A stretch of DNA of 64,000 bases from Holophagales bacterium (lineage in GTDB: Bacteria > Acidobacteriota > Thermoanaerobaculia > Multivoradales > Multivoraceae): assembly GCA_009837885.1 (NCBI GenBank), contig VXSP01000022.1, forward strand, positions 1 to 64,000, read 5' to 3'. A program made the position numbers and the translations under genes. Positions 58,473 through 64,000 of the stretch are shown piece after piece (the stretch's first letter is position 1; each line of letters begins with the position of its first letter). The notes under the pieces are model-generated. The model saw nothing but the letters and a program-made list of their open reading frames with translations. It was not told the origin of the DNA and did not search any database.

Positions 58473-58754
58473 ATGGCAGCGATGACAGCGGGCGAGATCC
58501 GGGCGGCGTGTGGAGAACTGGCAGGCTGGGAGGCGGATGTGGAAGCACCCTCCATCGCCCGGGAGTACCAGTTTCCCACCTTCCCGGCGGCGGTGCGTTT
58601 CGTCGACTTCGTGGCTGAGTTGGCTGAAGCGGCGGACCATCACCCGGACATCGACATCCGCTACAACCGGGTTCGTCTGACCCTCAGCACCCACTCCGCG
58701 GGCGGTGTGACGGAGAAGGACTTCGCGCTCGCCCGTGCGATCGACCATTGCTGA
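58473..58754 (+). CDS. phhB: pterin-4a-carbinolamine dehydratase
   Basis: The 93-aa protein has the hallmark EAADHHPDIDIRYNRVRLTLSTHSAGGVTEKDFALA, with the active-site histidines in HHPD and a third in STHS. The enzyme dehydrates 4a-hydroxy-tetrahydrobiopterin to recycle the cofactor of aromatic amino-acid hydroxylases; other members are linked to molybdopterin use. No phenylalanine hydroxylase is in the window. GGAGG lies 8 nt before the ATG. The NorQ-like ATPase gene starts 18 nt after the stop codon, so they may be cotranscribed. Confidence 0.93.
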   Translation: MAAMTAGEIRAACGELAGWEADVEAPSIAREYQFPTFPAAVRFVDFVAELAEAADHHPDIDIRYNRVRLTLSTHSAGGVTEKDFALARAIDHC

Positions 58755-58772
58755 TTCGCTAGCTCGGCAGGC

Positions 58773-59624
58773 ATGACTCAGCCTTTGCAAGCGGCGACGC
58801 CGCGGCCTGCTCCGGAGGCGCTCTACTATCTGCCCGTCGGCAATGAGGTCGAGCTGTTCCTCGCCGCCTACCGGGCGCGCATGCCGGTGCTGCTCAAGGG
58901 GCCCACGGGTTGCGGCAAGACGCGGTTCCTCGAGCACATGACGCATCGGCTGTATCGCGGAGGCGATGCGGGGGCGCGTACGGGGATCGAGACGCCTCTC
59001 GTCACGGTCGCCTGTCACGAGGACCTGACCGCGACCGACCTGGTCGGCCGCTACCTGCTCGAGGGCGACGACACGGTGTGGATGGACGGTCCGCTGACCC
59101 GCGCCGTGCGCGACGGGTCGATCTGCTACCTTGACGAGATCGTCGAGGCGCGCAAGGACACGACGGTGCTGATCCACGCGCTGACCGACCACCGGCGCAT
59201 CCTGCCGGTCGAGAAGCGCGGCGAGATCCTGCCGGCGCACCCGGACTTCCTGCTCGTCCTGTCGTACAACCCGGGCTACCAGAGCGTGGCCAAGGACCTG
59301 AAGCCGAGCACCCGCCAGCGCTTCGTGGCGCTCGAGTTCGACTATCCGCCTCCCGAGGTCGAAGCGGAGATCATCGCGCACGAGGCGGGAATCGATGTCC
59401 CACTGGCCCGGGACCTTGCCGAACTCGGCAGGCGCATCCGAAATCTGCATCACCGCGGCTTTGACGAGGGCGTCAGCACACGGCTGCTCATCTACACGGC
59501 GCAGTTGATCGCCGGCGGCATCGGCGTGCGCGAGGCCTGCGTCGCCGCGATCTGCCGGGCGATCACCGACGACGACGAGGTCCAGCGCGCCGTGACCGAA
59601 GTCGCAACGACGCTGCTGCCTTAG
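58773..59624 (+). CDS. MoxR-family AAA+ ATPase (NorQ/CbbQ type)
   Basis: The 283-aa ATPase has Walker A GPTGCGKT (residues 43-50), Walker B in [12 protein letters not shown], sensor 1 in [12 protein letters not shown] and an arginine finger region [16 protein letters not shown]. The [28 protein letters not shown] and [13 protein letters not shown] segments match the CbbQ/NirQ/NorQ branch. These hexameric ATPases work with a VWA partner to activate or metallate an enzyme such as NO reductase or Rubisco. The partner gene follows by 15 nt, but no target-enzyme gene is in the window. Confidence 0.92.
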   Translation: MTQPLQAATPRPAPEALYYLPVGNEVELFLAAYRARMPVLLKGPTGCGKTRFLEHMTHRLYRGGDAGARTGIETPLVTVACHEDLTATDLVGRYLLEGDDTVWMDGPLTRAVRDGSICYLDEIVEARKDTTVLIHALTDHRRILPVEKRGEILPAHPDFLLVLSYNPGYQSVAKDLKPSTRQRFVALEFDYPPPEVEAEIIAHEAGIDVPLARDLAELGRRIRNLHHRGFDEGVSTRLLIYTAQLIAGGIGVREACVAAICRAITDDDEVQRAVTEVATTLLP

Positions 59625-59639
59625 GCCGTCCAGTCGCCG

Positions 59640-61997
59640 ATGGCCCGCAATGAGCAGGGTCTCAACGAAGCTGTTGCCTTGAGCGCGGTCGCCCTCGACG
59701 ACGTCGCCCGCGTCCTCGAGATCTACGTCGAGGCGATGCTGGCGCGCCCGGCCGAGGTCCGGCCGCTCGCCGACCTGACAGCCGGCGACAGTTCGCGCGT
59801 CGGCCATCTCGACCTGGAAGGCGCGGCGGCCGTCGGCCGGCCGACGACCGACGGCGCGGCCTTCTACCTGCCGGAGGAGATGGATCGGTTGCCGGACAGC
59901 CAGGGCAACTTCATGGTTTACCGGATGGCCGTGCTCCACCAGTTGGGCGGCGTGCTGTTCGGCACCTACCGGCGCGGTCCGGTCCGGTTCGCCGACTTCT
60001 TCGCCGGGTTCGATGAGCCGGGCCTCGCCCGGGCGCTGTTCGCGCGGCTCGAAGGGGCGCGCATCGACGCCGCACTCGCGCGCGCTTTCCGGGGGGTGGG
60101 CCGCGATCTGTTGCGGCTGGTCGACGATGCGCTTGAGTCGTCGCTGAGCCCGGCATCGAGGCCCCCGGCGCGCCGGCAACCGCGGGAAACGGCCCTGTTC
60201 GACCTGGCGCGAGTGCTTCTCGTCGAGCAGCGCTCCCTGTTGGCCGCGGACCCAGCCGACACGGATTCGTCCAGCGGAATGTCGGTGCGCCGGCCTGACA
60301 TCCGACCGCCCGAAGGCGGGCGCTCGGACTGTGACGCGGCTGGCGCGAGAACGCGCCAGCCGGGTGCTGGCCGGCTTTCCGGGAACGTCGACCGTGGCTC
60401 GCGCTTCGACGAAGCCGCGACGTTGCTCAACGCCGGCGCCACGGTCGATCACACCCTGCGCGCCGTGCGCTCTCTCTATCCCGAACTCGCCGCCCTGCGC
60501 TCGGCTTCCTCCTTGTTCGAGTCCGCCTCGCCCGCCGACGATGGCCCAGCGCATGATCGCGGCGCCGATCCGGCCCCTGAAGCCGAAGCCCAATCGCTCG
60601 ACGTGCCGGCGCCCGCGCACCACGGCGACCCTGCCCCGGAGCGGGTCGAGCTGCGCCGCGAGTGGCAGGAACTTGCTTCCGAAGTCGAAGTGCGGGACGA
60701 CGTGGAACCGGGCCCGATCGCCGCCGGTCTGATGGAGCAGTTGCAGGTCGACGAACTGGGGGTGCTCAGCCTGCAGGACGGCGACCTCTCGGGCACGGCC
60801 GGGCTGCCACTGACAGACGTCGACGTCACGGAAGCGATCGAGGCCGAAGGAGGCGACGAGGAGGCGACGCCGCTCGAACTCGACGCCGAGGAGTTGGCGG
60901 CCCGCCTCGAGGAACTGTCGAAGCGGCTGGAGCGCGAGCTGGCGGAGGCCGGGCTGGACCGCGAACAGGTCTTCTACTACGACGAGTGGGACCACGAGCT
61001 GGGTGGTTACCGCCGCCGCTGGTGCCACCTGCGGGAGAAGACGATCGAACCTCCCGGAACGGCCGTGAACGGCGGTGCGACTCCACCGGACCGGTTCGTC
61101 GACGAGACGAGGCGCCTACACGCCGACCTGCTGCGGCGCGTCAGGAAGCAGTTCGAACTCCTCAAGCCGGAGGAGTTCCGGCGCATGCGGCGCCTGATCG
61201 AGGGCGAGGAGCTCGATCTCGACCGGGTGGTCGAAACCCACGTCGACCGCCGCGCCGGCCGGCCGCCGGACGGCGCCGTCTACATGAGCCGCCGCCGCCA
61301 GCACCGGGACGTGGCGGCCGCCTTCCTGCTCGACATGAGCGCCTCCACCGACGCGGAAGCGCCGGTCGACGAGCCCGAGCCGGCATCAGGCCGCGAACCG
61401 GAGCCGGAGTACGTCGGCGTCTTCGACGACTTCGACTGGCCGGACAACCCGCAGCCGATTCCCCCGGGACGCCGGGTGATCGACATCGAGAAGGAATCCC
61501 TGGTCCTGATGGCCGACGCCCTCGAGACCCTGGGCGACGACTACGCGATCTACGGGTTCTCCGGCTTCGGCCGCAAGGAGGTCGAGTTCTTCGTCGCCAA
61601 GGAGTTCGACGACGACCTCGACCGGGAGGCCGAAGACCGGATCGCGGCGATGGAGCCGAAGCGCAGCACCCGGATGGGGCCCGCCATCCGCCACGCGGCA
61701 GCGAAGCTCGCCGAGCGCGAAGCGAAGGTCAAGGTTCTGCTCATCCTCTCCGACGGCTACCCCCAGGACTTCGACTACGGCAGCGACCGCGCGTCGCGCG
61801 TCTACGGCATCCGCGACACGATGGTCGCGCTCCGCGAGACGGAACGCCAGGGCATCTCCACCTTCTGCATCACCGTCGACCCCGCCGGCCACGACTACCT
61901 GCGCGAGATGTGCCCCGAGCGCCGCTACCTCGTCATCGACGAGATCGCCGCCCTGCCGAGTCAGTTGCCGAAGGTGTACCGCGGGCTGACGGCGTAG
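59640..61997 (+). CDS. NorD/CbbO-type VWA protein
   Basis: The 785-aa protein has an N-terminal helical region (FYLPEEMDRLPDSQGNFMVYRMAVLHQLGGVLFGTY) typical of NorD/CbbO, a long variable middle, and the conserved FYYDEWDHELGGYRRRWCHLREK, DLDRVVETHVDRRAGRPPDGAVYMSRRRQHRDVA and VWA block. The MIDAS motif DMSAS is at 565-569 with TRMGPAIRHA and ILSDGYPQD following. It bridges the AAA+ partner to a target enzyme. The low-complexity stretch around residues 210-250 contains a degenerate REP-like sequence (60280-60300). The enzyme it serves is not encoded nearby. Confidence 0.9.
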   Translation: MARNEQGLNEAVALSAVALDDVARVLEIYVEAMLARPAEVRPLADLTAGDSSRVGHLDLEGAAAVGRPTTDGAAFYLPEEMDRLPDSQGNFMVYRMAVLHQLGGVLFGTYRRGPVRFADFFAGFDEPGLARALFARLEGARIDAALARAFRGVGRDLLRLVDDALESSLSPASRPPARRQPRETALFDLARVLLVEQRSLLAADPADTDSSSGMSVRRPDIRPPEGGRSDCDAAGARTRQPGAGRLSGNVDRGSRFDEAATLLNAGATVDHTLRAVRSLYPELAALRSASSLFESASPADDGPAHDRGADPAPEAEAQSLDVPAPAHHGDPAPERVELRREWQELASEVEVRDDVEPGPIAAGLMEQLQVDELGVLSLQDGDLSGTAGLPLTDVDVTEAIEAEGGDEEATPLELDAEELAARLEELSKRLERELAEAGLDREQVFYYDEWDHELGGYRRRWCHLREKTIEPPGTAVNGGATPPDRFVDETRRLHADLLRRVRKQFELLKPEEFRRMRRLIEGEELDLDRVVETHVDRRAGRPPDGAVYMSRRRQHRDVAAAFLLDMSASTDAEAPVDEPEPASGREPEPEYVGVFDDFDWPDNPQPIPPGRRVIDIEKESLVLMADALETLGDDYAIYGFSGFGRKEVEFFVAKEFDDDLDREAEDRIAAMEPKRSTRMGPAIRHAAAKLAEREAKVKVLLILSDGYPQDFDYGSDRASRVYGIRDTMVALRETERQGISTFCITVDPAGHDYLREMCPERRYLVIDEIAALPSQLPKVYRGLTA
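60280..60300 (+). repeat. degenerate REP-like head inside the NorD-type gene
   Basis: TGTCGGTGCGCCGGCCT (60280-60296) is identical to the first 17 bases of the type A repeat at 49485. The second arm is lost, and a different small hairpin, CGCCCG-AAGG-CGGGCG, follows at about 60307-60322. Confidence 0.4.
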
Positions 61998-61998
61998 G

Positions 61999-63402
61999 TC
62001 AGCGGGAGAGCACGCCCAGCGGCGGCGACCCGTCCGGGCTCTCGAAGTCCACGCCGAGCAGCATCGCGATGAGGTCGGCGATGTCGGTCAGCCCCATGCG
62101 GTGGACGGTGCGGCCGGCTTCGAAGCCGGCGCCCCAGCCGACGAAGCCGGTGAGGATCTCGGGAAAGTCGGTGGGGAAGTGGCCGTGGGTGCCGCCGTCG
62201 GTGGGGCGCACGGCGTCGCCGGAGGCATCGGAGCCGAAGGTGGTGCCGAGCGCGCCGGCCAGGGCGAAGGGGACGCTCGGGCTGGCGCCTATCTCGTCGA
62301 GTTCGTCGCGTTCGACGATACGGAACAGCCGGCCGATGGGCTGAGGCAGGTCCGCGAGGATGGCGCGGACCGCCTTCAGCGCCTCTTCGTCCGCTGCGTC
62401 CCGCAGGTGAAGGAAGGTAGAGCCGCCGCTGGGGTGAAAGGTGGCGCGCCACTCACCGCGGTCGGGCTCGGTGCCGTGGAGGCCGGCTTCGGCCAGCCAG
62501 ACGTTGGGCATCACCTGGGTGTGAAGGTCGACGAAGCCGTGGTCGCCGGTGATGACGAAGGCGGTGCGGTCCAGGATGCCGGCGCGTTGCGCGGCGTCGC
62601 GGACCGCGCCGATGGCCCGGTCGGCGGCGCCGACGGCGCGCCGGATGCGATCCGACTCCCGGCCGTGCGCGTGCTGGGCGGAATCGGTTGTGATCAGGTG
62701 CAGCGCCAGCAGGGCCGGCCGGTGGGTTTCCAGGACGTAGGCCGCCATCACTCCGGTCGTGTCGTCACGCGTGATGTAGGCGGCGGAGTAGTTGCGCAGG
62801 TTGAGGCGGCCCGTTGCCTCCCGCTCCAGTTCCTGCCACAGGCCGGGCGTGCTGCCCTCGCGCATCGGCAGCAGGCGGTCTGCGTTGGGGTCGAGCGAGT
62901 AGACCTCCGGAACGAGCCAGTCGACCGGCGCGCCGACGGACACCGGCCACGAGATCGCGGCGGTCTGCCTACCGGCCTCGCGCACGGCGTCCCAGAGAGT
63001 GGGAACCTGGATCGCCGATTCGTGCCAGTACCACTCTCCACTCTGGCCTTCGGGTTCGAAGGGCCGGTTGTAGTAGATCCCGTGCCGGGCGGGCAGCGCG
63101 CCAGTGACGATCGTCGTGTGCGACGGGTAGGTGACCGTAGGAAACACCCCGCGCACGCCCTCGGCGTGTGCGCCGTCGCGGGCCATCTGCTGGATGTTCG
63201 GCGCCGGCCAGGAGGAGCCGGGGAGGTAGAAGTCCGGCCGGAGGCCGTCGACCGAGACGAGAACGACGTGATCGGCCCGCGGCTCCGCCTGCGCGGCCAG
63301 TGGACCGCTGGCCAGCAAGAGACAGCAGAGGACGGCGCCGGCGACGGCGGGAAGGCTCGGCAGTCCGCGCCGGAGACTGCCGTTCGCGGAAAGCGGCCTC
63401 AT
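61999..63402 (-). CDS. ectonucleotide pyrophosphatase/phosphodiesterase-like enzyme
   Basis: The 467-aa exported protein (signal AVLCCLLLASGPLAAQA) belongs to the alkaline phosphatase superfamily: VVLVSVDGLRPDFY (metal Asp), the nucleophile Thr in FPTVTYPSHTTIVTG, LHLITTDSAQHAHG (Asp, His), VITGDHGFVDL (Asp, His) and GGTHGHFP (His). Such enzymes cleave nucleotide diphosphates or phosphodiesters. Two GXDG-type glycine-rich loops and the C-terminal DIADLIAMLLGVDF helix fit the nucleotide-pyrophosphatase branch. Its stop codon is 1 nt from the NorD stop on the opposite strand. Confidence 0.93.
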   Translation of the reverse strand: MRPLSANGSLRRGLPSLPAVAGAVLCCLLLASGPLAAQAEPRADHVVLVSVDGLRPDFYLPGSSWPAPNIQQMARDGAHAEGVRGVFPTVTYPSHTTIVTGALPARHGIYYNRPFEPEGQSGEWYWHESAIQVPTLWDAVREAGRQTAAISWPVSVGAPVDWLVPEVYSLDPNADRLLPMREGSTPGLWQELEREATGRLNLRNYSAAYITRDDTTGVMAAYVLETHRPALLALHLITTDSAQHAHGRESDRIRRAVGAADRAIGAVRDAAQRAGILDRTAFVITGDHGFVDLHTQVMPNVWLAEAGLHGTEPDRGEWRATFHPSGGSTFLHLRDAADEEALKAVRAILADLPQPIGRLFRIVERDELDEIGASPSVPFALAGALGTTFGSDASGDAVRPTDGGTHGHFPTDFPEILTGFVGWGAGFEAGRTVHRMGLTDIADLIAMLLGVDFESPDGSPPLGVLSR

Positions 63403-63412
63403 CTCAGAGGTC

Positions 63413-64000
63413 CTACACCGCGGCGGCGAGCCGGCCGTCGTAGATGCTCTGTCGCATCTCCTCCAGCTTGTCGAGATAGAGCTGCCGGTACTCGTCGTAG
63501 TCGAGGTCGAACGGGGCCTGACCGCGCTCGAAGCCGGCGAAGGTCTGGTTCGGGCCGTCCTCCGCGAACGGGCGCATCGCCTCGACCTGGGCCTCGAACT
63601 GGTTGACCAGGTGCGGATGCTCGGCGAGCAGCCGCTGCAGGACGTACACGCCGAAACCGATGTGGCGGGCCTCGTCGCGCTGGATCAGGCGGATGCCGCG
63701 GTTGAGCGCGGGCAGCTTGCCCGTCCGCTCGAAAATCTTGTAGTAGATCGGGTAGCTGGCTTCCGCGCCCACGCCCTCGACGTAGAAGTGGTACAGCATG
63801 ATGGCGTTGAGGAGCGCCTCCGGGCTGTCATCCGTGAAGAGCGCGCGCATCGTCGCCGGCAGGCGCGTAGAGAACATGTCGCCGTGAAGATCCGGGTAGG
63901 GGATGTCGACCCCGAAGCGGCCCGGCAGCGCCTCGATCAGCCAGGTCTCGAAGAACTGGACGTGACGGGCCTCCTCGTACATCTGTGCCGTGACGTACAT
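63413..64000 (-). CDS. R2-like ligand-binding oxidase, C-terminal part (5' end beyond window)
   Basis: The visible 195 residues are the C-terminal part of a ferritin-like di-metal protein. Ligand motifs are YEEARHVQFF (Glu, His), LYHFYVEGVGAEASY (Glu) and RDEARHIGFGVYVLQ (Glu, His). The Tyr five residues before the Glu of FYVEG sits where R2lox proteins have the Tyr of their Val-Tyr ether cross-link, so R2lox is favoured over ribonucleotide reductase beta. These enzymes bind a fatty acid and a Mn/Fe centre; their physiological substrate is unknown. The N-terminal part, including the cross-link Val, lies to the right of the window. Confidence 0.85.
   Translation of the reverse strand: MYVTAQMYEEARHVQFFETWLIEALPGRFGVDIPYPDLHGDMFSTRLPATMRALFTDDSPEALLNAIMLYHFYVEGVGAEASYPIYYKIFERTGKLPALNRGIRLIQRDEARHIGFGVYVLQRLLAEHPHLVNQFEAQVEAMRPFAEDGPNQTFAGFERGQAPFDLDYDEYRQLYLDKLEEMRQSIYDGRLAAAV

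Noticed and set aside
56304-61028. Minus-strand frame joining the LolA-like paralogue to a 4-kb upstream extension
   Set aside because: Only the last 261 codons are a real protein; the rest runs antisense to the NorQ/NorD genes and in another frame of the LLM gene.
58879-61990. Denitrification or Calvin-cycle cluster suggested by the NorQ/NorD-type genes
   Set aside because: No NO reductase, nitrite reductase or Rubisco gene is present in the window, so only the chaperone pair is claimed.
1-64000. CRISPR arrays, tRNA or rRNA genes, insertion sequences, prophage genes
   Set aside because: No regularly spaced identical repeats, cloverleaf sequences, rRNA cores or transposase/integrase motifs were found by reading; small RNAs cannot be excluded.

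Overview
The window is a 64 kb, GC-rich, densely coded stretch of bacterial chromosome with no rRNA, tRNA, CRISPR array, insertion sequence or phage gene that I can see. The best lineage guess is Acidobacteriota, probably a Thermoanaerobaculia-like relative. The pointers are a GWxTD/VWFA protein of the type named for acidobacteria (52880-55501), a small secreted protein with a C-terminal module common in that group (30091-30594), and a cytochrome c/copper-monooxygenase-like protein (24955-26286). This assignment is inference from protein families, not from a marker gene.

Layout. 1-10.5 kb: the N-terminal part of a large repeat-built secreted protein on the minus strand; a GlnE-like glutamine synthetase adenylyltransferase carrying two internal ACT domains; then, all on the minus strand, PII, AmtB and a copper amine oxidase. 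This looks like a nitrogen-acquisition block. 10.5-17 kb: methyltransferase, small secreted proteins, a serine-hydrolase lipoprotein, a PHD/PIN toxin-antitoxin pair and a HupE/UreJ-type membrane protein. 16.8-25 kb: an NHL-propeller lipoprotein, an acyl-CoA ligase/quinone reductase/LLM oxidoreductase operon, a split aconitase X and an outer-membrane barrel. 25-35 kb: cytochrome c/PHM-like protein with a DUF2911 partner, MFS transporter, carboxylesterase, a beta-oxidation fusion protein coupled to an LLM oxidoreductase, and a DUF1499 membrane protein. 34.5-44.7 kb: sulfatase, aminotransferase, SDR, PhoD, SMP-30, TrkA/TrkH potassium uptake and a cell-envelope barrel. 44.9-55.5 kb: cis-prenyltransferase, M42 peptidase, HpaI-type aldolase, Cys-rich PDZ protein, Zn alcohol dehydrogenase, amidase, O-antigen ligase and the VWFA protein. 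55.4-64 kb: two tandem LolA-like paralogues, a third LLM enzyme, pterin carbinolamine dehydratase, a NorQ/NorD-type ATPase-VWA pair, an ectonucleotide-pyrophosphatase-like enzyme and a truncated R2lox-like oxidase.

Taken together the genes describe a heterotroph that scavenges amines, peptides, amides, hydroxy-acids, fatty acids and organic phosphate or sulfate esters. There is a heavy load of secreted proteins and lipoproteins and of metal-dependent oxidases.

Four genome-level patterns stand out. (1) The nitrogen-control module is unusual: tandem ACT domains sit inside GlnE, and the neighbouring PII lacks the modifiable T-loop tyrosine. (2) At least nine genes without a Shine-Dalgarno sequence have a TAnnnT box ending 6-10 nt before the start codon, which suggests frequent leaderless transcription. 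(3) A family of 17-18-nt hairpin repeats with a GGTGC head lies between genes and, in one case, in frame inside an alcohol dehydrogenase. (4) Two genes appear to start at CTG. Only one stretch longer than 300 bases lacks a gene (8157-8476); it carries a sigma-54-like promoter and two palindromes upstream of amtB.
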